From Candidatus Hydrogenedentota bacterium (GTDB taxonomy: Bacteria > Hydrogenedentota > Hydrogenedentia > Hydrogenedentiales > CAITNO01): a stretch of 12,327 bases of DNA. Shown here piece after piece: positions 1 through 8,152 of this stretch. A program made the position numbers and the translations under genes. Numbering within the stretch: position 1 is the first letter of the stretch; the number at the start of each line of letters is the position of its first letter. Under the pieces are notes generated by a model that saw only the letters and a program-made list of their open reading frames with translations, was not told the origin of the DNA and did no database searches. The stretch lies in contig CAIXUF010000548.1 of the NCBI GenBank assembly GCA_903922535.1, positions 1-12,327 on the forward strand, given 5' to 3'.

Positions 1-38
1 CCCTCTGGGGGGCAAGAACCGCCGCTGCGGACGGGGGG

Positions 39-1148
39 TTGAAATCGATCACTCCGGAACAAGTGCGCAGCCTGCGCGTGATCCAGTTCACGCCGCCCGC
101 GCCGCGCAATCCCTTCTACCGCATCGTCGCCGACGAACTGCGCCAGCGCGGCTGGAGCTATGATTTTTCCGTGCGTTTCGAAGAACTGCTTGACCCGTCG
201 GCGGACGAGGATGGCCGGTGCCGGATCGTGCATTTCCACCAGTTCGACCCGCTCTATCATGACCGGGGCGGGGATTTGGACGCCACACGCCACTCGGCGG
301 AAATGCTGCTCGGACGGTTGGCCGAACTGAAAACGGCCGGTTACCGGCTGGCGCACACTTTCCACAATCCCTGGCCGCACGACCGGAAGTTTCTGGAGGC
401 GGATCGGGAATTCACGGAACAGGCGCTGCCGCTGATGGACGGGGTGGTGGTGCTCAGCGAAAACGCGCGGCCCTTTGTGGCCAAGTATGCCGACCCAAGC
501 CGCATTCGGGTGATTTCCCACCCCTCCTATGCGGGCGTTTACGGTCCGGTGTTCCAGCGGGACGAGGCGCGGCGGCGGCTGGACCTGCCCCCGGATGTGT
601 TTGTCTTCGGCCACCTCGGCGAACTCAAACCCTACAAAGGGGTGGAGGAGATTCTTTCCGCCTTTGAACAGGTACGGTCGACCCTGCCGGACACCATGCT
701 GGTAATCGCCGGCAGGCCAGCCGATGCAGCCTATGCCGGGGAACTGCGCGCGCTGGCGGCAAGGCTCGGCGACAGGGTGCGGCTGGAAATGCGGCTGCTG
801 GAAGACGCGGAGATTCCCGTGTGGCTGGCCGCGTTCGACCTGTCGGTGTTCGCTTTCCGCGACATCTGGGTTTCCGGGTCAGTTATACTGTCCCAGTCCT
901 ACGGCGTGCCGGTGGTGGTGCCGGAAATCGGGGGGCTGCCCGAGTATGTCATGGAGGAGGATACGGGGTTTCTTTATCCGCCGGACGGTGCGTCCGCGCT
1001 GGCGGAAGCGATGCTTCGGGCACGGCACACCCCCTATATGGAGCACATGCGTTACATGTGCGGCGTTCACGCGCAGAAGCGGTCCGTGGATGCCGTCGCC
1101 ACCGCATACGAGCATTTTTACGCGATGGTCGGGGGGGACCGACCCTGA
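39..1148 (+). CDS. GT4-family glycosyltransferase (5' end uncertain)
   Basis: Probable cytoplasmic retaining glycosyltransferase of the GT4 (GT-B fold) family, moving a sugar from a nucleotide donor onto a growing surface glycan. Of 369 residues, about 12-165 form the acceptor half. The donor half opens with GHLGELKPYKGVEEIL (191-206), the usual GT4 'G.l...KG...ll.af' segment, and continues to SYGVPVVVPEIGGLPEYV (287-304). The classical EX7E pair is not visible: Ser285 stands where the second Glu is expected, in a 'SGSVILSQS' context. I recall this variant in a GT4 subgroup, so it need not mean inactivity. The start is TTG with no well-placed ribosome site, and the frame stays open to the left window edge, so the true start may lie outside. 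It is the first visible gene of a + strand run, 33 bases before the next. Donor and acceptor cannot be deduced. Family call is secure, start is not. Confidence 0.85.
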   Translation: MKSITPEQVRSLRVIQFTPPAPRNPFYRIVADELRQRGWSYDFSVRFEELLDPSADEDGRCRIVHFHQFDPLYHDRGGDLDATRHSAEMLLGRLAELKTAGYRLAHTFHNPWPHDRKFLEADREFTEQALPLMDGVVVLSENARPFVAKYADPSRIRVISHPSYAGVYGPVFQRDEARRRLDLPPDVFVFGHLGELKPYKGVEEILSAFEQVRSTLPDTMLVIAGRPADAAYAGELRALAARLGDRVRLEMRLLEDAEIPVWLAAFDLSVFAFRDIWVSGSVILSQSYGVPVVVPEIGGLPEYVMEEDTGFLYPPDGASALAEAMLRARHTPYMEHMRYMCGVHAQKRSVDAVATAYEHFYAMVGGDRP

Positions 1149-1181
1149 AGGCGCCTGACCGGCGCAGAATGCGGATACCCG

Positions 1182-3194
1182 ATGTTTGACCTGGTTGTGC
1201 CCGTATACAACAGCATGCACCATGTGCGGTCATGCCTGTTCAGCCTGTTCCACAGCGCCACCCGGCCCTGTCGGCTGGTTGTGGTCGACGACTGCAGCGA
1301 CAGCCACACCCGCGCGGGCTTGGACGAACTGCTTGCCGCCGCGCCGATGCCCGTCACGCTGCTGCGCAATGAAAGCAACCTGGGCTACCTCAAATCGGTG
1401 AACCGCGGCATCGCGGCGGGGGGCGCGCCGCTGGTGGTGCTCATCAATTCCGACACGGTGATGCTGCCCGGTTTTCTGGGGCGGTTGGAGGCGGACTTTG
1501 CCGCCGACCCGAAGGCGGGCGTGATCAATCCCGTGTCCACCTGGGCAAACTGGACGCGCATCCCCTTTCCGAACGGGTTCAACATCCACCGGCTCTCCCG
1601 CGAGGCGCGGGCCTTTTCGTCCGGCAGACTGCCGGACATCAACAACGCCTCGGGCTTCTTCTTTGCCGTGCGGCGGGCGCTGTATGACGAGATCGGTCTT
1701 TTCGACGAGGTCTACGGCCCCGGCTATTGGGAGGAGGCCGATTTTTGCATGCGCGCCCTGAAGGCGGGCTGGCGTGTCGCGGTGGACGACGGCCTCTATG
1801 TCTTCCACCACGGCTGGGGCAGCTTTCAGGAAGAGGGCCGCAACGAGCACATGCGCCGCAACAAGGCCGTGTTCATGAAGCGGTGGGGAGAGGCGTTTGA
1901 CCGGCTTACCGCCCGATGGAAAGCGGAGGACCCGGTCGCGCCGCTGCGGACGCATCTGGAGGAGGTCGCCGCGCGGGGCGCCGCCGCCGTCGAACCGGGG
2001 GACGAGACCGTCAGCCCGGACGCGGCGGACATTCGGCTGGACGCCCTGATGGACGGCATCGTGCCCCCGCTCCCGCCCGCGACAATGCGCCCCGTGGCCG
2101 ACCCGCCCAGGGTGATTTATATCCTGCCCGCCGTTTCCGTGTACGGCGGCATCATCTCGGTCATGCAGGTGGTCAACCAACTGGTGCTGCACGGTTTCGA
2201 CGCCAACGTGGCCACCTACGGGCCCGTCGACGAGAATGTGTTCCGCCTGTTCCCCATGTTCTTCCGGCCTTACGTGTACCCCGACAAGGCGGCGATGGTG
2301 GCCGACTTTCCGGCGTGCGACCTGGTGGTGGCCACGGCTTGGGAGACGGCCTATGCCGCGGCGTTACTGCTGCGGCTGCGACCCGGCCTGCGGGCGGCCT
2401 ATTTTGTGCAGGATTACGAGCCGGACTTCTATTCGGGCGCGCGTCCCGAACTGGAGGTCCGCGCCGAGCGCAGCTATCGCCTGGTGGACAACCAGATTGT
2501 GAAGACCCGCTGGCTGGCGCGGTTGCTCAAGCCCTTCGGAAAACGGGTTCGGATTATTCCGCTCGGGCTCAATCTGGATTTCTTTCATGATGCGGGCCGT
2601 CCCCGCCCGCAGCAAATCATCAGCCTGGCGCGCCCCACTTCCTCGCGGCGCAACTTCCCCATGCTCTGCGAAGTCTACGCCGAAATTCACCGGCACAGGC
2701 CGCAGGTCGCACTTGCCATGTATGGGGACGACGCCGAAGCGGCGGCCCTGCCCTTCCCGGTGCGGTGCTATGGGAACCTGTCGGACATGGCCGACGTTGC
2801 CCGCGCGCTCAATGACTCCATGATCCTGCTGGACTGCTCCACCTTTCAGGGCTTCGGCCGGCCCGGACTGGAGGCGATGGCCTGCGGCACGGCGGCGGTG
2901 CTCACCCATGAGGGTGGCATCACCCAGTACGCCAAGCACCGGCACAACTGCCTGCTCATCGACCCGTTGAACCGCGACGAAATCGTGGAGAAGCTGCTTT
3001 CCCTGCTGGACGATGACGCGGAGCGGGCGCGTTTGGTCGCCAACGGCCTGGCCACGGCGGCGGAATACTCTCTGATTGCCGAAGGGGAACGCACTGCCGC
3101 GCTGTATCTGGAAGTGCTGGGCATGGGCAACGGCGAAACACCGGCGGGATGGCTCCACGCGGGCAAACACGAACAGGAAGGGACTCAGCAATGA
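1182..3194 (+). CDS. Bifunctional two-domain glycosyltransferase (GT2 + GT4)
   Basis: A 670-residue fusion of two glycosyltransferases. Residues 1-240 are a GT2 (GT-A fold) domain: strand FDLVVPVYN at the N-terminus, VDD (35-37), the metal-binding NSD (89-91), and GYWEEADFCMRALKAGW (181-197), matching the acidic ED/EE and R..W region. Residues about 250-305 are a charged, Pro-rich linker. Residues 309-645 are a GT4 (GT-B) domain with a VYGGIISV glycine loop (320-327), a YFVQDYEPDFY stretch (407-417) like that of WsaF-type rhamnosyltransferases (recalled family feature), and TFQGFGRPGLEAMACG (554-569). In the latter the second Glu of EX7E (Glu564) is present, but the first is Gln556. Such fusions usually add two consecutive sugars to a glycan; the sugars cannot be read from sequence. 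The ATG has no strong ribosome site, but it places the first GT2 beta strand right at the N-terminus, so it is well supported. The stop overlaps the methyltransferase start. Confidence 0.92.
   Translation: MFDLVVPVYNSMHHVRSCLFSLFHSATRPCRLVVVDDCSDSHTRAGLDELLAAAPMPVTLLRNESNLGYLKSVNRGIAAGGAPLVVLINSDTVMLPGFLGRLEADFAADPKAGVINPVSTWANWTRIPFPNGFNIHRLSREARAFSSGRLPDINNASGFFFAVRRALYDEIGLFDEVYGPGYWEEADFCMRALKAGWRVAVDDGLYVFHHGWGSFQEEGRNEHMRRNKAVFMKRWGEAFDRLTARWKAEDPVAPLRTHLEEVAARGAAAVEPGDETVSPDAADIRLDALMDGIVPPLPPATMRPVADPPRVIYILPAVSVYGGIISVMQVVNQLVLHGFDANVATYGPVDENVFRLFPMFFRPYVYPDKAAMVADFPACDLVVATAWETAYAAALLLRLRPGLRAAYFVQDYEPDFYSGARPELEVRAERSYRLVDNQIVKTRWLARLLKPFGKRVRIIPLGLNLDFFHDAGRPRPQQIISLARPTSSRRNFPMLCEVYAEIHRHRPQVALAMYGDDAEAAALPFPVRCYGNLSDMADVARALNDSMILLDCSTFQGFGRPGLEAMACGTAAVLTHEGGITQYAKHRHNCLLIDPLNRDEIVEKLLSLLDDDAERARLVANGLATAAEYSLIAEGERTAALYLEVLGMGNGETPAGWLHAGKHEQEGTQQ
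3175..3183 (+). promoter_or_regulatory. Ribosome binding site deciding the methyltransferase start
   Basis: AGGAAGGGA ends seven bases before the ATG at 3191. This favours 3191 over the upstream in-frame ATG at 3149, which would add 14 residues lying entirely within the preceding gene. Confidence 0.75.
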
Positions 3195-3874
3195 CCTGTC
3201 AGGAAGTGAAGAATATTGTCGGGGAAGTGCCGCACATGACCCCGGGCCAGGCGCGCACGATCACGTCGTTCATCACTGAGAAGAAAGTGACAAACATCCT
3301 GGAACTGGGGTTTCGCCACGGCGTTTCCACCTGCTACATGGCCGCCGCGCTCGCCGAACTTGGACGCGGGTCGGTCGTCACGATTGACCTGGACTCCGCG
3401 CGCCGGGAAAAGCCCTCCATTGAGGAGCTTCTGGAACGCGTCGGGGTGCGCGACAGCGTCACGGTGTTTTATGAGCCCACGTCATACACGTGGCGGCTGA
3501 TGCGCTTTCTGGAGGAGAACCCCGCGCCGCGCTTCGACCTGTGCTATCTTGACGGCGCCCACAGTTGGTTTGTTGACGGGTTTGCCTTTTTTCTGGTGGA
3601 CCGGCTCCTGCGCCCCGGCGGCTGGATCATTCTGGACGACCTCAACTGGACCTACGCCCAGTCGCCCTCGTTGAAGGAGAGTGAATGGGTGAAAAACATG
3701 CCGCTGGACGAGAAGACGACCCCGCAGGTCAGCCGGGTATACCAGTTGCTCGTAAAAACCCACCCCGGTTATCACAATTTCAGCATCAAGGCCGGATGGG
3801 CCTATGCCCAGAAGCGCGACGGACTGAGCCCGCAGGGTCTTCTTGGCAGGATCCGCCGACTTTGGGCGCGTTAG
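3191..3874 (+). CDS. Class I SAM-dependent methyltransferase
   Basis: A 227-residue Rossmann-fold methyltransferase resembling the Methyltransf_24 / sugar O-methyltransferase-like group. Motif I is ELGFRHGVST (38-47). Asp66 at the end of beta-2 (VVTIDLD) fits the residue that contacts the ribose of S-adenosylmethionine. DLCYLDGAHSW (116-126) is the characteristic 'D.i.iDg.Hs' segment, followed by LRPGGWIILDDLNW (140-153) with the Asp-Asp pair often linked to metal binding and catalysis. The acceptor is not evident. Within a glycosyltransferase run, a sugar hydroxyl or a terminal residue of the glycan is the likeliest target, and methylation can stop chain growth in some O-antigen systems. The ATG overlaps the preceding stop (ATGA), implying translational coupling, and a good ribosome site precedes it. 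The next gene follows after 26 bases. Confidence 0.88.
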   Translation: MTCQEVKNIVGEVPHMTPGQARTITSFITEKKVTNILELGFRHGVSTCYMAAALAELGRGSVVTIDLDSARREKPSIEELLERVGVRDSVTVFYEPTSYTWRLMRFLEENPAPRFDLCYLDGAHSWFVDGFAFFLVDRLLRPGGWIILDDLNWTYAQSPSLKESEWVKNMPLDEKTTPQVSRVYQLLVKTHPGYHNFSIKAGWAYAQKRDGLSPQGLLGRIRRLWAR

Positions 3875-3888
3875 GTTTTCCTGTGACC

Positions 3889-3893
3889 GGAGG
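3889..3893 (+). promoter_or_regulatory. Ribosome binding site supporting a GTG start
   Basis: GGAGG lies seven bases before the GTG at 3901. It favours this codon over the in-frame GTG at 3883 and over an ATG at 3685, which would overlap the methyltransferase by about 190 bases. Confidence 0.75.
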
Positions 3894-3900
3894 CAATATC

Positions 3901-5760
3901 GTGTCAGGTGCAAATACAGCTTGTGTCGCCCGCGAACCCCTGTTCGAACGGTTCTTTCCCCGGGGGTGGCGCGACCCTTTCAGCCTGGCCCCGTGGCTGC
4001 TGCATGTGTTCTTTCTGCTCTACGCGGTCAACTGCCTTGTCTTCTACCAGGACCGGATGATCGTGGACGCCATCGGGTGGCTGAACGGCCATCTTCTGGC
4101 GCAGGACACGCTCTTCATCCGCCGGGGAAGGGCTTTCATCCAGTTGCCGCCCCAAATGCTGCCCTGGCTGGCCGTCCAGATGAACCTTCCGCTGAAATGG
4201 GTGGCCATGGCGTATTCACTGGGCTTCTGCTTTTACCACTACCTGATGGCGCTGCTGCTGTACTACGGTTTTCGGCGCCGGGATCTGGCCGCGCTGCTGG
4301 TGCTGGCCATCCTGCTTTACCTTGTGCACAACAATTTCTACATCATTGCCGACGGCATGCACATCATACCCTGGGCGCTGTGTCTGCTGGCGGTGCTGCA
4401 ATGTCCCGCGCAGCGCCTTTCCGGACAGGTCCTGGTGGCGCTGGGCACGGTCCTGTTTGCCGTGATTACGGCGTCGTCGCATCTGTTCGGCCTGCCCCTG
4501 TCGCTGGCCCTGGGCGGTTATGCACTCCTTGCCAGTGACCGCCGAAGGCGCCTGATGCCCGCGCTGGTTCTTATGACCGCCGCCCTGCTGGTTTACTATT
4601 TCTGGCACAGGGTCGGCATGGACAAATATGAGAGCGACAAAATGGGCCAGATCGGGCTGCAAACGCTGCGAAAGAACGGCCTGAATTTTGTCCGGTATTT
4701 CACCTTTGCGCATGCCTATGCACTTGCGGGCGTCCTGGCGTTGGGGGCGTTCGGCTGGTTCCAGGCGGCGCACCGGGGCGTTTGCTGGTTCTCCGCGCTG
4801 TGCACCCTCTGTTATGCTGCGATGATAGCCTCGTATATGCCTCTGGGCGACCGGTACATTCACGTCTACTTCTGGCATTGCATGATGCCGATGTATGCAC
4901 TCATGGCGTTGCCCTTTTTTGACATGCACGGAGACATGACCGGCAAGGGTGCGGTTTCACGCTGCATGCTGGCGGTAGCGGCGGTCTGGGCGGTCGCAGG
5001 CTCCGCCATGGACCTGTCGGCGTTCCGTGAGCGAAGCGCCTTTCAGACCAACCTTGTGCGGGCGCTGGACGAAAACGGAAAGCACCTGTTCGTGATGAAC
5101 CCCAAACGGCTTTCCCGCGACAACGCGCGCGCCTTCGCCCCAGATTTCCTTCAGGAAGAGACCAGTGCCCGCACGGCGTATGACGATCCGGTCAAAACCA
5201 CCATTCTGATGTCGAGTTCGATGTTTAATGCGGGTTGCTGGGCCTTTTCCCCAAACTGGGCCAAAACGCACTCCCGCTATCTGCCCTGGCTGCCGCTCAA
5301 AAAGGAGGACTTCAGTCCCGCGATTGTCCCGGCTTACCGGGGGGAGATACTGCGGTTGTCGGCGCAAATGTCTCTGGAATATCCGGAGCGGCCCGCCTCC
5401 GTGCGGCTCATCGACGGATGGTTGAGCAATTATTTGCATCCGCCCCGACTGGTGTACAACGTGCCCGTTTCTGTGATCAACCGGGGAGACAGGCCTTTCC
5501 CCGCCTGCGACGAGACGGACACGCCGGTCATGTTCGGCTACTACTGGCACCGTAACGGCAAAATCCTGTTTCAGGATCTGAAGGCCGAGTTTCTGCCGCT
5601 CAACGTGAAATCCACTTTTCAGCACACGATTAGCGTGCAGCGCGCGGGCATTCCCGGAGACGCCCGCCTGTCCATGGACCTCTTTCTCAATGGCGTGCCC
5701 CTGCTGCATCCTGAAACCTATTATGCCCTGATCCCAAGCGATCAGAAGTCCGTCCGTTAG
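3901..5760 (+). CDS. Polytopic membrane protein with extracytoplasmic C-terminal domain, paralog A
   Basis: I do not recognise the family. With the GTG start it has 619 residues. About 1-370 are mostly hydrophobic, with roughly 9-11 membrane segments (for example 28-49, 101-123, 129-149, 176-210, 219-235, 266-287, 293-311, 320-340, 355-371). Loops between them carry conserved polar motifs: FYQDR near 48-52, FIQLPPQMLPWL (79-90) and GFRRRDLA (123-130). Residues about 372-619 are soluble. The part from about 490 looks beta-rich, with VPVSVINRGDRPFP (521-534) followed by PVMFGYYWHRNG (542-553). That pattern resembles Ig-like domains that I recall attached to bacterial glycan enzymes. An early acidic loop plus many membrane segments would suit a GT-C-type transferase, ligase or polymerase, but this is inference only. 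The next gene encodes a close paralog. This copy stops just where that paralog continues into an additional C-terminal domain. Confidence 0.85.
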   Translation: MSGANTACVAREPLFERFFPRGWRDPFSLAPWLLHVFFLLYAVNCLVFYQDRMIVDAIGWLNGHLLAQDTLFIRRGRAFIQLPPQMLPWLAVQMNLPLKWVAMAYSLGFCFYHYLMALLLYYGFRRRDLAALLVLAILLYLVHNNFYIIADGMHIIPWALCLLAVLQCPAQRLSGQVLVALGTVLFAVITASSHLFGLPLSLALGGYALLASDRRRRLMPALVLMTAALLVYYFWHRVGMDKYESDKMGQIGLQTLRKNGLNFVRYFTFAHAYALAGVLALGAFGWFQAAHRGVCWFSALCTLCYAAMIASYMPLGDRYIHVYFWHCMMPMYALMALPFFDMHGDMTGKGAVSRCMLAVAAVWAVAGSAMDLSAFRERSAFQTNLVRALDENGKHLFVMNPKRLSRDNARAFAPDFLQEETSARTAYDDPVKTTILMSSSMFNAGCWAFSPNWAKTHSRYLPWLPLKKEDFSPAIVPAYRGEILRLSAQMSLEYPERPASVRLIDGWLSNYLHPPRLVYNVPVSVINRGDRPFPACDETDTPVMFGYYWHRNGKILFQDLKAEFLPLNVKSTFQHTISVQRAGIPGDARLSMDLFLNGVPLLHPETYYALIPSDQKSVR

Positions 5761-5849
5761 ACCCAGACCGAAGACGCGACGGGCGCGGCCTGAGCGGCTT
5801 CTTCAGCACCTTTTGCCGGCTTTCGGCGCGTCAGAGATTCTTTGCAATC

Positions 5850-5853
5850 GGAG
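5850..5853 (+). promoter_or_regulatory. Ribosome binding site deciding the paralog B start
   Basis: GGAG lies seven bases before the ATG at 5861. The alternative in-frame TTG at 5813 has no comparable site. Starting at 5861 also gives the same Met-Ser opening and length of N-terminus as paralog A. Confidence 0.7.
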
Positions 5854-5860
5854 TAATTCA

Positions 5861-8101
5861 ATGTCGGCTGTCAATGCACGGTGTCCGGCCAGCAAGCCTG
5901 CGTCCGGGCTCCTCCATTTCCATGGATGGCGCACACCCTTGATCCTGAACCCATGGCTGCTGCACGCCTTTTTTCTGCTCTATGCGATTAACTGCATTGT
6001 GTTCTATCGCGACCGCGTAATCCTGGATACGGCCAAACTGCTCGCAAGTGAACTGCTTGCGCATGACCACCTGTTTGTGGTCCATGGACGCGGATTCATA
6101 CAGTTGCCGCCGCAAATACTGCCGTGGCTGGCGATCCATGCGGGATTGCCTCTGAAAGGCGTGGCGCTCGCCTACTCCCTGGGATTCTGTCTTTACCACT
6201 ACGCCATGGCGCTTCTGCTCTACTACGGTTTCCGCCGCCGCGACTTGGCCACGGCGCTCGTGCTGGTCATCATCCTTTACCTGGTGCATACGAACTTCTA
6301 CATTCTGGTCGACGGCATGCACGTTGTGCCTTGGGCGCTGTGCACGCTGGCAATGATGCAGCACCCCGCACGGAAGGCTGCCGGACGCATTCTCGTCACG
6401 CTTGGCACGGTGGGGTTTGCCCTGGCAACCACCTCCTCCCATCCGCTCGGGCTTCCGCTATTGCTCTTACTGGGTGGGCATGCGTTCCTGGCGGCAGGCG
6501 GGCAGCGCGGGAAAGTGATTCTGCCGGTGGCTGCGATGGCAAGCGCCGCCGTGCTGTTCTATCTGTGGCGCCGAACATCCATGGACGCTTACGAACACGC
6601 GAAGTTTGCCCAAGTCGGTCTTGGAATACTGCGCAGGAACGGGCTGGACTTTGTCCGTTACATCGCGTTTGCGCATGCATACGCGTGGATGGCCGCAATG
6701 TTCGCGGTGGCTTATGGGATCTGGGATGGCCGTCGGCGCTGGAACTGCTGGTTCTCCGTTCTGGCGATGTTCGCCTACGCCGTCCTGATTGACTGTTATC
6801 TGCCGTTGAGTTGGGAGTTTCTGCATGTCTACGCGTGGCACTGCATGCTGCCGATGTACGCCATCATGGCGGTCTTCCTGCTTGACACCCATGGATTTGC
6901 TCCGGCATTCGGCGTGATGTCGCGGCTGATGTTTGCGGCGGCGCTCGTCTGGGTCATAGTGGGGTCGGGGCTGGATCTGGCGGCGCTTCGGGAACGCGCT
7001 TCCTTCCAGCACAATCTTTGCGATGCCCTTTCCGAAGGCGGCAGGAAATTCTTTATCATGGAGGATGACCAGTTCACCCGCGACCCCGCGCGCGCGCTTG
7101 GCCGTGATTTCATCACGGATGAAACCTGTTTGCGGACCGCCTACGACAATCCGGCCAATACCACCATTCTGATAATGCGGAAAATCTACAATCGTCCCGT
7201 CTGGATCTTCACCAGGCATCCGTGGCAGACCCTGTCGCAATACTTTGGCTGGTATCCGCTCTCCAAAGACGAATTCATCCCGGCCATGATTCCGGCACCC
7301 CGCGCCGATATAGGGCGCGCGGCGGCGCAGGTCTCCCTGGAATATCCGGAACACCCCTCACCGGTGCGTCTGGTGGACGGCTGGCTGAGCAACTACAGAA
7401 AGCCGCCGCGGTTGGTGTACAACGTTCCTGTCACCGTGACCAACCGGTCCGGCAAACCTTTTCCCGCCCGTGACTCCATGGGCAACCCGGTAATGTTCGG
7501 CTATTACTGGCACCGCGACGGCAAGATTCTGTTTGAGGATCTGAAGGCCGAATACCTTCCCGTCGACGTGGAAAAAACGTTTCGGCATGCCATCAGCGTG
7601 CAGCGCGCCGGCATACCGCCTGACGCGAGTCTTGGCATGGATTTGTTCATTGACAATGCTCCGCTGCTGCATCCCGGCGCGTACCATGCCCTTTCGGGCA
7701 ATGGTCTTCCGCAGGAACAGCCGGTCACTCTATTCAACGGAACAATTACACCGCTGTCGGGATTCTATGCCCCCGAAGCCGGCCACGTCTGGCTGCAAAG
7801 GCAGGCTCGGTTTTCCTTCGCGCGCAATTTGCAGTACTGCACATTCGAACTGAAGCCGCCGTCCAATGTGGTCGCGAACCGGCCCACCGACATTGAAGTC
7901 CGGTGCGAGGCGACCGGGGCGGTGTTCACCCATCATTTTACCGACACCCGTCCCTTTAAGGTTCGCATAGACACACTCAGAACGGGACAGACCGTGAGCA
8001 TTGCTGCCAGCCGGGACCTGTGTCCAACGCGTGATGGAACCGGCATTGATCCCCGCAATCTGGCGTTGGACATGTCTGAGATGCAGGCAACGGCTCCCTG
8101 A
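5861..8101 (+). CDS. Polytopic membrane protein with two C-terminal domains, paralog B
   Basis: Same unassigned family as the gene before it. It has 746 residues. Aligned by eye without gaps, about 96 of the first 150 residues are identical to paralog A, including GFRRRDLA (123-130) and FIQLPPQ. Similarity continues through the membrane part and the beta-rich soluble domain (GYYWHRDG at 547-554, SVQRAGIP at 579-586). It then has roughly 125 residues absent from A (about 620-746), with GFYAPEAGHVWLQ (634-646) and a closing DPRNLALDMSEM (730-741). These patterns resemble a beta-sandwich module that I recall at the C-termini of glycan-processing proteins; this is inference. The hydrophobic half probably anchors it in the inner membrane with the C-terminal domains outside. 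A 100-base gap separates it from A, longer than the other gaps in the run, so a separate promoter is possible. It is convergent with the next gene, 51 bases apart. Confidence 0.85.
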   Translation: MSAVNARCPASKPASGLLHFHGWRTPLILNPWLLHAFFLLYAINCIVFYRDRVILDTAKLLASELLAHDHLFVVHGRGFIQLPPQILPWLAIHAGLPLKGVALAYSLGFCLYHYAMALLLYYGFRRRDLATALVLVIILYLVHTNFYILVDGMHVVPWALCTLAMMQHPARKAAGRILVTLGTVGFALATTSSHPLGLPLLLLLGGHAFLAAGGQRGKVILPVAAMASAAVLFYLWRRTSMDAYEHAKFAQVGLGILRRNGLDFVRYIAFAHAYAWMAAMFAVAYGIWDGRRRWNCWFSVLAMFAYAVLIDCYLPLSWEFLHVYAWHCMLPMYAIMAVFLLDTHGFAPAFGVMSRLMFAAALVWVIVGSGLDLAALRERASFQHNLCDALSEGGRKFFIMEDDQFTRDPARALGRDFITDETCLRTAYDNPANTTILIMRKIYNRPVWIFTRHPWQTLSQYFGWYPLSKDEFIPAMIPAPRADIGRAAAQVSLEYPEHPSPVRLVDGWLSNYRKPPRLVYNVPVTVTNRSGKPFPARDSMGNPVMFGYYWHRDGKILFEDLKAEYLPVDVEKTFRHAISVQRAGIPPDASLGMDLFIDNAPLLHPGAYHALSGNGLPQEQPVTLFNGTITPLSGFYAPEAGHVWLQRQARFSFARNLQYCTFELKPPSNVVANRPTDIEVRCEATGAVFTHHFTDTRPFKVRIDTLRTGQTVSIAASRDLCPTRDGTGIDPRNLALDMSEMQATAP

Positions 8102-8152
8102 GGCCCCGGGCCTGACCGACTTTCCCCTTGGAACCTGTGGCGGCGAAGAACG

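Noticed and set aside
1230..2192. A 320-codon open frame on the - strand opposite the GT2-GT4 gene
   Set aside because: Composition is dominated by His, Arg, Gly and Gln as expected for the complement of a GC-rich gene, and the + strand carries clear GT2 motifs.
3149..3190. Upstream ATG extension of the methyltransferase
   Set aside because: The extra 14 residues lie in the previous gene. The ATG at 3191 has a strong ribosome site and the common ATGA overlap.
3685..3900. Upstream extension of membrane paralog A
   Set aside because: It would overlap the methyltransferase by about 190 bases and add a hydrophilic peptide absent from paralog B. GGAGG supports the GTG at 3901.
8101..8113. Palindrome AGGCC-CCG-GGCCT directly after paralog B as a terminator
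   Set aside because: The stem is only five pairs with no following T-run in either direction, so it is not convincing as an intrinsic terminator.
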